Both the position numbers and the translations under genes were made by a program. A stretch of DNA of 64,000 nt from contig NZ_JACVFB010000008.1 of NCBI RefSeq assembly GCF_014529945.1, positions 248,001-312,000 on the forward strand. Direction: 5' to 3'. Below the pieces are notes generated by a model. It saw only the letters and a list, made by a program, of their open reading frames with translations. It searched no databases and was not told the origin of the DNA. The DNA is from Chitinophaga varians (GTDB taxonomy: Bacteria; Bacteroidota; Bacteroidia; Chitinophagales; Chitinophagaceae). Shown here one piece after another: positions 26,401 to 35,039 of the stretch. Position 1 is the stretch's first letter. Each line of letters opens with the position of its first letter.

Positions 26401-29292
26401 ATGAAGATGAAAATTCTACTTCTATTCGGGCTGCTGTTCCGTACCCTCGGTGCGATGGCCCAAACGGAATACACCACCATCATGGACCGTATCCGGGAAG
26501 AGCTGCTTGCGCAGGCTTCTAACACCACCACGCTGGACAATAACGTCACCGCCACCCTGGCCACCCTACAAGCCAACGGCTCCTGGCCGGACGTGAGTTA
26601 TGCCTACAGCTCCACCACCTATACGGCAGATACGCATATCAACCGGGTGAAGACCTTCGCCCAGGCCTATACGAAAACGGCCAGCTCCTACTACCACAGC
26701 ACCACGCTCTTTACCGCGATGGTCAATGCGCTGACCTACTGGAATACTACCGATCCCAAAAGCTGGAACTGGTACCACAACGATATCTCCAATCCGCAGC
26801 GTATCGGTGAAATCCTGATCCTGCTGGAAACAGCCCCTCAGAGCCTGGGCAGCCTGCGCAGCGCGCTGCTCACCCAAATGAGCCGGGGCAATCCCACCAA
26901 ACAAACCGGGGCCAACAAACTGGACGAAGCCACCCATTTTATGTACCGCTCCTGCCTTACGGCCAATGATTCCCTGATGCAGTACAGCGTAGGCGAAGCC
27001 TTCTATCCGCTGGTGCTCACCACGGCAGAAGGCATACAGCACGACTTCTCCTACCAGCAACATGGGCCACAGTTGTATATCTACGGCTACGGTTCCGTAT
27101 TCGTTGACGGCGAGATAAAAGTTGCCTACTATCTGCGGGGCACCTCCTACGCCCTCTCCGGCAGCAAGCTGGCCATTTTCAGCGGCTTTGTGCGTAATGG
27201 CTTCCTCAAAGCCATGCGTTCCAAATACATCGACTTCGGTACCAACGGCCGCAGTATCAGTCGTGAAAACAACCTCCAGGTAGGTGTCACCAGCCTCCTG
27301 CAAAAACTGAAAGTGCTGGACACCGCCAACGTTGCCGAGTATGATGATAACATGGCGCGGCTCAACGGCACCCAGCCGCCCGGCTATCAGTTGCCCGCCC
27401 TGCATACCCATTTCTGGCGCTCCGACTACACCCTGCATCATCGGACCGGCTATCTGTTCGGGCTGCACCTTACGTCCACCCGCACCGCCAAGCAGGAAAA
27501 TGGCAATGGCGAAAACCTGAAAGGCTACTACCTGTCGGACGGGTCCACCCATATTGCTGCCAGCGGCAACGACTATTACAATATTCCGCCGGTATGGAAC
27601 TGGAGCCGCATTCCCGGTACCACCGTGCCATATATCACCACTTTCCCGGTACGTTCTCCCTGGGGCGTCAATTTCGGCACTACCGCCTTCGCCGGCGGCG
27701 TGTCCGACTCGCTGTACGGCGTGTCTGCATTGCAGTTCTCCGACTACAGCACACAAGCGCGCAAAGCCTGGTTCTTCTTCGATAAAGAGGTCGTTTGCCT
27801 CGGCGCCGGCATCACCTCCACCGCAGCACAATCCGTGAACACTACGGTGAACCAGTGTGTGCTCAACGGCACCGTTTCCGCTAACATCAACGGCGTGGTA
27901 AGCACCGTGGGCAACGGCACCTACAGCTACAACAACACCCTGAAATGGATCACACATAACGGCATCAGCTATTATTTCCCTGCCGGCGGCCAGCTGCAGC
28001 TGAGCATGCAGTCGCAGTCCGGCACCTGGAGAAGCATCAACAACGGCGGTAGCACCACCACCCAGAACATGAACGTGTTCCAGCTCTGGCTCGACCATGG
28101 CGCCGCGCCGGTGAACGGCACCTACGCCTACTACGTGCTCCCCGGACAAGACATGAACACCTACGACACCACCGCCGTGCGGATAGAACAAAACACCGCC
28201 GACATACAAGCCGTCTATCATGCCGGTCTGAATATCCGGCAGCTGGTGTTTTATCAGGCCGGCACCTTCCATAAAGACTCCGTGACCATAACCGTTGACA
28301 GACCTTGTGCGCTGATGCTGCGTGACATTGGGACTACCGACGTAACGGTGTCTGTAGCAGATCCGGCGCAGTCCTCCGCACCGGTGAATATCTACCTCAC
28401 ACTGCCCGGCATTCCGCAAACGCGAAAACTCGCCGCCAGTCTGCCTGCCGGACCTTATGCCGGTTCCTCTGTCAACTATCATGTCAACAACAACACACCG
28501 GTATATACCGCCTCCACCATTACCGCCATCGCTGACGCCTATGTGAGAGGGGGCACCTACAATACCACCAACTACGGCACCGGCAACCTGGTGCTGAAGC
28601 AGGACGCCAGCATCAGCTATACCCGGGAAGTATTCCTGAAATTCAATGTGGGCGCACTGCCGGCAGGGACCAGCCAGGTGAAGCTGCGCATGTATGTCAA
28701 CTATGCGAATACCAGCATCGCCACGGTGCCATGGATTGCCCAGTATGTCAGCAACGACAACTGGACGGAATCCGGTATCACCGATAGCAACAAACCCGCT
28801 GTCATTAAAGCAGTGGACACCATCATGGGGCGTGCCGCAGGCAACTTCGCCGAGTGGGACGTAACAGACATCGCCCTGTCGGAGCAGGCAGCAGATGGCG
28901 TATTGACGCTTAAACTGGTGTCCGGACTGGCAGGCGCCACTACCGACGCTATCTTCATCTCCCGCGAAGGCAGCGACTCTACACAACGCCCCGTGCTCGT
29001 TTGCAGCAATAACAACACCGCCTTTCAGGCCATGATGGCAGGGCATGAAACGACCACCATCAAGGATATTACCCTTTCGCCGAACCCCGCCGGCGACTAT
29101 GTTCGGGTACAGACGGCCACGCCGTGGCAGCAGGCGGAGCTCAGGGACGCAGCAGGCAAAGTACTGCGGACAGAAAAACTAAATGGACGGCAACAGTTTG
29201 AATTGCAGCTGGCGAATGTACGGCCGGGCATGTATTGGCTGGTACTCAGCGGGCAGGGAAAACAAATCGTGAAGAAGGTCGTGAAGCTGTAA
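26401..29292 (+). CDS. PL8-family polysaccharide lyase, T9SS-exported
   Basis: 963 residues with a signal peptide (1-20, ending AMAQ). Lyase motifs align with chondroitin AC lyase: SWNWYHNDISNP near residue 120, His221 and Tyr230 (HGPQLYIYGYG), Arg284 and Arg288 (NGRSISR). The spacing His-Tyr 9 and His-Arg 63 equals that of the Pedobacter heparinus enzyme. Cleaves uronic-acid polymers by beta-elimination. Residues about 700-860 resemble a DNRLRE/CBM96 module (ADAYVRGGTYNTTNYGTGN), and the last 80 are a type IX secretion sorting domain (LSPNPAGDYV to KKVVKL). Substrate may be hyaluronan, chondroitin or xanthan. Confidence 0.92.
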   Translation: MKMKILLLFGLLFRTLGAMAQTEYTTIMDRIREELLAQASNTTTLDNNVTATLATLQANGSWPDVSYAYSSTTYTADTHINRVKTFAQAYTKTASSYYHSTTLFTAMVNALTYWNTTDPKSWNWYHNDISNPQRIGEILILLETAPQSLGSLRSALLTQMSRGNPTKQTGANKLDEATHFMYRSCLTANDSLMQYSVGEAFYPLVLTTAEGIQHDFSYQQHGPQLYIYGYGSVFVDGEIKVAYYLRGTSYALSGSKLAIFSGFVRNGFLKAMRSKYIDFGTNGRSISRENNLQVGVTSLLQKLKVLDTANVAEYDDNMARLNGTQPPGYQLPALHTHFWRSDYTLHHRTGYLFGLHLTSTRTAKQENGNGENLKGYYLSDGSTHIAASGNDYYNIPPVWNWSRIPGTTVPYITTFPVRSPWGVNFGTTAFAGGVSDSLYGVSALQFSDYSTQARKAWFFFDKEVVCLGAGITSTAAQSVNTTVNQCVLNGTVSANINGVVSTVGNGTYSYNNTLKWITHNGISYYFPAGGQLQLSMQSQSGTWRSINNGGSTTTQNMNVFQLWLDHGAAPVNGTYAYYVLPGQDMNTYDTTAVRIEQNTADIQAVYHAGLNIRQLVFYQAGTFHKDSVTITVDRPCALMLRDIGTTDVTVSVADPAQSSAPVNIYLTLPGIPQTRKLAASLPAGPYAGSSVNYHVNNNTPVYTASTITAIADAYVRGGTYNTTNYGTGNLVLKQDASISYTREVFLKFNVGALPAGTSQVKLRMYVNYANTSIATVPWIAQYVSNDNWTESGITDSNKPAVIKAVDTIMGRAAGNFAEWDVTDIALSEQAADGVLTLKLVSGLAGATTDAIFISREGSDSTQRPVLVCSNNNTAFQAMMAGHETTTIKDITLSPNPAGDYVRVQTATPWQQAELRDAAGKVLRTEKLNGRQQFELQLANVRPGMYWLVLSGQGKQIVKKVVKL

Positions 29293-29352
29293 ATCAACTT
29301 TCTTTGGGCGGGTATTCAATGCCCGCCTCTTAAAACATATCAAATATCGTAG

Positions 29353-29372
29353 CCCGGGGCTTTAGCCCCGGG
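29353..29372. repeat. REP-like palindrome, copy 2
   Basis: CCCGGGGCTTTAGCCCCGGG: perfect 9-bp arms with a 2-nt centre, between the convergent PL8 and transglutaminase-like genes. On the reverse strand its core reads GGGGCTAAAGCCCC, matching the copies at 12407 and 56689. It could also act as the shared terminator. Confidence 0.65.
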
Positions 29373-29389
29373 TTTCCGAAAATGGCGGT

Positions 29390-30499
29390 TTATGGTTTTG
29401 CCCAGAAAACATCCGGGTTGTTGGTCACCAATGTATTGAAAGAATTCCATGTAGGGCTTTCTGACTTGGTATTTTGTTGGTTCAATCCATCCAGCGGCAC
29501 CAGTTGAATATAAGTGAGCCACTTGCCCTTTTGCTGTGTTTCCTGATCGTATATGCTGGCAGCAGCAGACTCCATACGATAAAGGTTTTTAGCCATGTAG
29601 GTCTCCAGGTACTGTTCTTTGGTGGTTGAATTTTTCCGGTTCCAGTTAGCATCAGGGTTCACGATCAGGGTTTGTCCGTTGATCAGCCGTTCACGCACTT
29701 CCTGCGGCCCCAGTACCTCGCCTTTTTCGTTCATCACATAGGCGTTGAAGGTAGGGTCCATCCATACCCATTTTTGTTTTTCTGTTGAATATATCATGTT
29801 GATCACATGGCAATCATCGAATTTCAATTCTTTCGGCATACAGGTCAGAAAGCGGGATTTGAAACCCATCGCGAGGTAACATTCGTTCAATACAGTGGCC
29901 ATCATACGACAGTTGACGCCCCGGTTTTCTTTATTGCATACATCGATAATACCGAGGGCATTTCTTACGGCAGGATTGTTACTGTTGCCGTCATGCCGGA
30001 TGATATCATGCACCCAGTGCATCAGGTTGATCATTTGGGAGATGTCATTACCGTTGCCCGCAATGGAATCCAGTTTGAGCTCCCGGCGGATGCGTTTCAG
30101 CGCCTCGTCATCGGCCGACAGGTAAGTGAATGCCGGCAGCTCCCTTTTATCTGCGTAGTTGTATTTTTTTGCCTGTTTCAGCATGTCCAGCCGGGAAGGT
30201 TGATACTCCACCCTCGTCAGTGCAGAGTCCTTACCATTCAGGAGGATATAAAAATCCTGCGGCTGCCCGGGTTTTACCCTGATCGTGATCGAGTCCACAT
30301 CGGTATAGAAGGTCACTTTCTTTGCGGTGGTGGTATAGATGTCCGGTTTAGTAGCCGGCTCGATACCCCAGGCATCTTTGTTAAAATTTCGTCCATCTCT
30401 GATGCTGACGGCTTTAGCGTTGGCTTTGATGACCGGGAGCTGCTGGGCTAATGCCGGGATGCTCCATGCTGTCAAAAGGAGTACAGGTAACAATTTCAT
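29390..30499 (-). CDS. Exported transglutaminase-like protein
   Basis: 369 residues with a signal peptide (1-19, ending ALAQ). The papain/transglutaminase fold triad is visible: Cys197 (GVNCRMMATVL), His231 (DDCHVINMIY) and Asp248 (WMDPTFNAYV). The order and spacing suit the bacterial transglutaminase-like (TGc) family, which are peptidases or amidases rather than crosslinkers in most bacteria. N-terminal about 130 residues are beta-rich without a recognised family. Substrate unknown. Confidence 0.88.
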   Translation of the reverse strand: MKLLPVLLLTAWSIPALAQQLPVIKANAKAVSIRDGRNFNKDAWGIEPATKPDIYTTTAKKVTFYTDVDSITIRVKPGQPQDFYILLNGKDSALTRVEYQPSRLDMLKQAKKYNYADKRELPAFTYLSADDEALKRIRRELKLDSIAGNGNDISQMINLMHWVHDIIRHDGNSNNPAVRNALGIIDVCNKENRGVNCRMMATVLNECYLAMGFKSRFLTCMPKELKFDDCHVINMIYSTEKQKWVWMDPTFNAYVMNEKGEVLGPQEVRERLINGQTLIVNPDANWNRKNSTTKEQYLETYMAKNLYRMESAAASIYDQETQQKGKWLTYIQLVPLDGLNQQNTKSESPTWNSFNTLVTNNPDVFWAKP

Positions 30500-30571
30500 A
30501 GTGTAGATCGATTTATAACAAACATATGTCGTACCTAAAGACGACCGGAAACAGAAAAAGTTGCAGGGTTT

Positions 30572-31144
30572 TTACATTAATATCAAAAAAATACCCTTCC
30601 CGGCCTCTGCAGCCTTGGCGATGAATGCCTTCGTTTCCTGAAACTGCTCCACCAGCGGTGCTATGTCCTCTGCTTCCCAGTTGGCGCCCGGGTATATTTT
30701 CAGCGAATTATACACCTCCGGGTCAAAGCAGGCATGGAGGATGTCGGCAGTCATCGCGTTGAGTGCTGCGCTGATGTCACGGACTTCCGCGGCGAAAAAG
30801 TAACTGACCGGCCGCCAGCCTTTTTCCCTGCCGGTATGTAAGGGCGACTGGATAAAATTAAGCGGAAAACTGGTGCCTGCGCTGTCCGGCTGGCCTGTTA
30901 GCAGGCAGTGAAGCGCCTGAAAAACGCCCACCAGGTGAATAGCCTGCCGCTCCGTTGTAACAGGGTTCCAACGGCGTACAGCCGTTTCCGTTTCACCGTC
31001 TATGTCTTCATAGTCTGCCAGCTCGTCAAAGAGGGCATCTTTATCCTCCCCATAGGTGAGCAGCACTTCCTGCAACAGCGGGCATTTCAGGATGTCATGG
31101 ATGTCATTGTCAGCAATCGTGCTGACGGTCAGGGTCATACTCAT
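30572..31144 (-). CDS. DUF1877 (YfbM-like) protein
   Basis: 190 residues, acidic, no signal peptide. Matches the DUF1877/YfbM layout: Leu/Asp-rich N-terminus, AIHLVGVFQALHCLLTG (the family His in a DKxWHxLHxLLT-like position), and a C-terminal helix with FDPEVYNSLKIYPGANW and LVEQFQETKAFIAKAAEAGKGI. Cytoplasmic; the family's role is unknown. It is 21 nt downstream of the LLM oxidoreductase and probably co-transcribed. Confidence 0.82.
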   Translation of the reverse strand: MSMTLTVSTIADNDIHDILKCPLLQEVLLTYGEDKDALFDELADYEDIDGETETAVRRWNPVTTERQAIHLVGVFQALHCLLTGQPDSAGTSFPLNFIQSPLHTGREKGWRPVSYFFAAEVRDISAALNAMTADILHACFDPEVYNSLKIYPGANWEAEDIAPLVEQFQETKAFIAKAAEAGKGIFLILM

Positions 31145-31165
31145 AGGATATCGGTTTAAACCGGG

Positions 31166-32188
31166 CTATTTCAATAGTGGGACAATCTCTTTCCCAATCA
31201 GTTCTATGGAGTTCATCAGCTTATCGTGTGGCAGATTGGCGTTGTCCATCTGGAAGGTAAACCGGGTGATACCGCCTAACGCTTCACTATGCCGCCTGAT
31301 TTTCTCCGCCACTTCCTGCGGGCTGCCTACCAGCAAAGCCCCTGTAGGCCCGTTCTGCGCATCAAACTGCGCACGTGTCACCGGTCCCCAGCCCCTCTCT
31401 TTCCCGATGCGGGTAAATACTTCCGCGTATCCCGGGAAAAACTCGTCCCTCGCCTGCTGCGATGTCTGGGCAATATATCCCAGCGAATGCAGCCCTACCT
31501 GCAACTTCTCTTCCGGATGCCCGGCTTTGGCGCCGGCTTCGCGGTACAGGTCTACCAGCGGCTTAAAGCGGTGCGTTTCTCCGCCAATGACTGCCACCAT
31601 CAGGGGAAGTCCCAGCAAACCCGCCCGCACAAACGACTGCGGCGTGCCGCCAACACCTACCCATATGGGCAGCGGCTCCTGCACCGGCCGCGGATAAATA
31701 GGCGCATTTTGTAACGGCGCCCTGAATTTTCCGCTCCACTCCACCCGCTCATGGTCTCTTATCTTTAACAACAGGTCCAGCTTTTCGGTGAACAAGGCGT
31801 CGTAATCGTCCAGGTCATACCCGAAAAGCGGGAATGCCTCAATGAACGATCCACGCCCCACGACCATCTCCGCCCTTCCTTTGGAAATAATATCCAGTGT
31901 GGCGAAGCTCTGAAACACCCGCACAGGGTCGGCCGCGCTCAATACCGTGACGGCGCTGGTCAGTTTGATGTTTTTGGTGCGCGCGGCCGCAGCAGCGAGT
32001 ATCAGCGTAGACGCAGAGTCCAGGAACTCGCGGCGGTGATGCTCTCCCAGCCCGAACACGGCAAGGCCTGCCTGATCGGCGAGGACTATGCGTTCCAGCA
32101 GGTTGTCCATTTCCTGCATATCAGCTGCTGCATTATGGCCGCCCGTTTGTGATTTGGTGGCGGCAAAGCTATCGATGCCTATCTCCAT
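31166..32188 (-). CDS. LLM-class flavin-dependent oxidoreductase
   Basis: 340 residues, typical luciferase-like monooxygenase length. Motifs: IGIDSFAAT at the first strand, FGLGEHHRREFLDSAS, KLTSAVTVLSAADPVRVFQSFATLD and GRGSFIEAFPLFG, as in the F420/FMN-dependent LLM family close to the CE1758-like group. It probably oxidises a small molecule with reduced FMN supplied elsewhere. Co-directional with ANT(6)-like (10 nt upstream) and DUF1877. Confidence 0.9.
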   Translation of the reverse strand: MEIGIDSFAATKSQTGGHNAAADMQEMDNLLERIVLADQAGLAVFGLGEHHRREFLDSASTLILAAAAARTKNIKLTSAVTVLSAADPVRVFQSFATLDIISKGRAEMVVGRGSFIEAFPLFGYDLDDYDALFTEKLDLLLKIRDHERVEWSGKFRAPLQNAPIYPRPVQEPLPIWVGVGGTPQSFVRAGLLGLPLMVAVIGGETHRFKPLVDLYREAGAKAGHPEEKLQVGLHSLGYIAQTSQQARDEFFPGYAEVFTRIGKERGWGPVTRAQFDAQNGPTGALLVGSPQEVAEKIRRHSEALGGITRFTFQMDNANLPHDKLMNSIELIGKEIVPLLK

Positions 32189-32198
32189 GTGATGAGTT

Positions 32199-33092
32199 TT
32201 AATGTGAATAAATACGGGCCGCGTCTTTGGGCAGTAGCTGCACGTGCTGCATATATGCCCTTACGTTAGCGTCCCAGTCCTGGGGGTAAGTGTAGCCCAA
32301 TTGTTTAGCTACCAACCGGGCAACGTCGCTGAAAAGGTCCATGGTGGTATACACAGATTGCCATATGCTTTGCAGGTCACCTTCTCCGTAGGTAGCCATA
32401 AACTTGTCGTACACTTCCGGTTCCAGATAACGCTGGTAATATTTCCCCAACTTGCCCGGGTTTACCGCGAAGTGATAACGGCAACCAATATACCAGTTCA
32501 TCATCTGCATCAGCGCACCGCGGACCACCTGATTGATCAGCTCTTTGGCCAATACCGCTTCTTCCCGCCACAACCCTTTAGCCAAACCGGCGTTGGTGTA
32601 CCAGAACTCATTACAACAGTCGATATACGAACGTTCCGAAGGTTTTTTCACGATGTAACTGGCGTCACTGGCCGGCGGAAGCGGTGCGTCTGAGAACACA
32701 TGGGTCTTATCCCAGAGCACTTTACACAAACTGTCTTCCGTAAAAGCACTCAGTTTCGCCAGCGGCACCATCATCAGGTCGATACGGTTACCATCTTTAA
32801 ACTGTAACAGATAAGAGAAAGCGCCTTCCAGCTCCGGCGCCGGCGGATACAGCTCCATGTCCTCGGGCATCTGTAGTATCATTCTCTCTCCAAAAACATC
32901 CACCCAGCTGTGGTCTCGCAGGAAGGGGGTAATATCTTCCACCACATAGATGATGTCGAAGTCCTGAAATATGTCAGGGGTCACATGGGGGTTAGACCGC
33001 GATCCATCCTGTAATACGGCAAGTATTCGCGGGTCTTTCGCTGCCACGCTAAGGATCAAATCCATCATTTCTGCTTCGCTTCTGCTGGTCAT
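32199..33092 (-). CDS. ANT(6)-like aminoglycoside 6-adenylyltransferase
   Basis: 297 residues from the ATG complementary to 33090-33092. Family members begin with a similar MxxExEMxDLIL segment; an in-frame GTG would add six residues. The nucleotidyltransferase site is recognisable: LQDGSRSNPHVTPDIFQDFDIIYVV, with the Asp pair DFD, and IDLMMVPL for the third carboxylate. The helical C-terminal domain (ERSYIDCCNEFWYT, MQMMNWYIG) also fits. The family adenylates the 6-hydroxyl of streptomycin; whether this chromosomal copy confers resistance is unknown. Confidence 0.88.
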   Translation of the reverse strand: MTSRSEAEMMDLILSVAAKDPRILAVLQDGSRSNPHVTPDIFQDFDIIYVVEDITPFLRDHSWVDVFGERMILQMPEDMELYPPAPELEGAFSYLLQFKDGNRIDLMMVPLAKLSAFTEDSLCKVLWDKTHVFSDAPLPPASDASYIVKKPSERSYIDCCNEFWYTNAGLAKGLWREEAVLAKELINQVVRGALMQMMNWYIGCRYHFAVNPGKLGKYYQRYLEPEVYDKFMATYGEGDLQSIWQSVYTTMDLFSDVARLVAKQLGYTYPQDWDANVRAYMQHVQLLPKDAARIYSH

Positions 33093-33125
33093 ATGATCGT
33101 CTGTTTGCACTAATGTAAGGATATA

Positions 33126-33845
33126 TCATTGAAAGTTGTCCAACAGGTCTCTGCGATAAGTCGTACCGATAGGTAATACCGTTCCTTCGTCAAGCGCTAC
33201 CTGGCCACCGGTTATTTTACTGATACGGCTCATGGCCACGATATAGGATTTATGAATCCGCCTGAACCGGACCTTGTCGAGCTTCTGTTCTATTTCCGTA
33301 GTGGTCATAGGGCTCAGGTAGGTAGCATCTTTAGTGACGACTTTCACATAGTTGCCCCAGCTGCGGACATAGACAATCTGATCATACATCACCTTCACAA
33401 TTTCTCCATCCACTTTCAGCATCACAAAAGCCGAAGGTGCATCGGGCATGCCGGTCGACTCATTCACGATGGTCATCCTGGGACGGAGCCTGGAATAAAC
33501 GGTGTCTATAGCTGCCATAAACCGCTGAAAATTGAATGGCTTCACCAGATAGTCCACCACGCGGTATTTATAGCCTTCCAGCGCATACTCCCGGTAAGCG
33601 GTCGTTAATATCACCAACGGCGGATCCGACAATGTTTCCAATAGTTCCAGCCCACTCAGTCCCGGCATATTGATATCCAGAAAAACCAAATCCACCCGGT
33701 TGCTGTACATGTAGCCCATGGCTTCCACCGCTGTAAAAAACGACTCCGCCAGCTCCAGGTTAGGCAGGTTTTTAATGTACTGCTTCAATACCAGGTGCGC
33801 GCCTTCTTCATCATCCACAATAATGCATTTCAACGTATTATCCAT
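33126..33845 (-). CDS. LytTR-family response regulator
   Basis: 239 residues. The receiver has the acidic pair at 11-12 and phosphoacceptor Asp57 (LVFLDINMPG), and the C-terminal LytTR DNA-binding domain (about 140-239) has FRRIHKSYIVAMSRISKI. It overlaps the end of the LytS-type kinase gene by 8 nt. The pair likely controls the divergent TonB-dependent barrel gene at 35040. Confidence 0.93.
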   Translation of the reverse strand: MDNTLKCIIVDDEEGAHLVLKQYIKNLPNLELAESFFTAVEAMGYMYSNRVDLVFLDINMPGLSGLELLETLSDPPLVILTTAYREYALEGYKYRVVDYLVKPFNFQRFMAAIDTVYSRLRPRMTIVNESTGMPDAPSAFVMLKVDGEIVKVMYDQIVYVRSWGNYVKVVTKDATYLSPMTTTEIEQKLDKVRFRRIHKSYIVAMSRISKITGGQVALDEGTVLPIGTTYRRDLLDNFQ

Positions 33846-34881
33846 GTTCTGTCGTATTTAACCTCAACGTCAGGGTTGTCCGGTATTCCTGATGGTCGCT
33901 GGTGCTGGTCAGACTGTATCTGTTTTTATAGAGCATCTCCAGCCGCTCTTTGATGTTGATCAACCCAATGCCGGTGGAATTACTTTTCAGCGCTTCATCC
34001 GGCAATGAATTACGCACATCTGCCACCAAATCATCTTCATAACGGTAAACACTGATATTCACAAACCAGGGATGGCTGATAGTAACACTGTGTTTAAAAG
34101 CATTTTCCACCAGGGTAATCAGGATAAGCGGCGCAATCCGGTATTGGTGCAGCAACGCATCGTCCTCCGGAAAATCGTAGCTGATCTGACATCGTTTCCC
34201 GATACGTTCCCGCTCCATAGCAATGTAGTTATCAATAAACTGTAGTTCTTCCCGTATACTCACCGTGGATTTATTACCGTTCTCCAGCTGATACCGCATC
34301 AGGTCAGCCAGCTTCAGGATGAGTTCCGGTGTCCGGGCCGGATCAGTAAGGCTCACCCCGTACAGGTTATTGAACATATTAAAAAAGAAATGCGGATTCA
34401 GCTGGGCATGGAGGAATTTGATGTTCATCTCGCTTAGCTTCAGCTGTACCTCACTCCTTTTCTGTAGTTCTCTCGAATACTGGCGTATCAGGAACAGCGA
34501 AAGGATGGTCACCGTACTGATGATGCACAGCACAAAGTTGTACGCAATGTTCATCGGGATAGACACATCCGGCTCCTTGTAGAACTGTGGAGAGAGCCAG
34601 AAATAATCCAGTCCAAACAACAGCAGGGCGCCTACCAGCGTGGATACTACAAAAGTCAGAAAGTATAATGCATACCTCCTGGCCATCACCAGCGGAAATA
34701 TCAGGTATAGATTGAACTGCGCCTGTCCGTACAGCAATATAAAAAATGCCAATGCCTGGAGGACCGCCATCAAAGAGTCCAACTTCATCCATTCATGCAG
34801 TATTGTGAGGACGAACATCGCAATAAATACGACCAGTTCCTGCAGCAACCTGCTCCGAAGCCAATTTGCTTTATTCTCCAT
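33838..34881 (-). CDS. LytS-type membrane histidine kinase
   Basis: 347 residues from the ATG complementary to 34879-34881. Four hydrophobic helices (about 14-31, 37-62, 71-92, 112-133) are followed by a short coiled coil and a His_kinase domain with His164 in the motif LNPHFFFNMFNNL. The ATPase part (about 240-347) has LVENAFKH and TGIGLINIKERLE. This is the family partner of LytTR regulators. The divergent TonB-linked barrel is a candidate target of the pair. Confidence 0.92.
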   Translation of the reverse strand: MENKANWLRSRLLQELVVFIAMFVLTILHEWMKLDSLMAVLQALAFFILLYGQAQFNLYLIFPLVMARRYALYFLTFVVSTLVGALLLFGLDYFWLSPQFYKEPDVSIPMNIAYNFVLCIISTVTILSLFLIRQYSRELQKRSEVQLKLSEMNIKFLHAQLNPHFFFNMFNNLYGVSLTDPARTPELILKLADLMRYQLENGNKSTVSIREELQFIDNYIAMERERIGKRCQISYDFPEDDALLHQYRIAPLILITLVENAFKHSVTISHPWFVNISVYRYEDDLVADVRNSLPDEALKSNSTGIGLINIKERLEMLYKNRYSLTSTSDHQEYRTTLTLRLNTTEHG

Positions 34882-35039
34882 TACCTGCACTTTAAGTCAA
34901 AACAAAGCTCTTTCATTTTAATACAACCTGCAAAACTGGATGATGAACTGCATTGGTCATCCTATTCGGGTACTTGCTCATTCATTTTTTCAGGTTGACA
35001 TCAAAGCGGTTTGTTTTGCATGTATTTCAATTGTAATCC

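Noticed and set aside
26566..29046. 826-residue open frame antisense to the lyase
   Set aside because: It is a shadow of the PL8 coding sequence. The composition is Gly/His/Val-rich with no domain, and the plus-strand lyase is fully supported.
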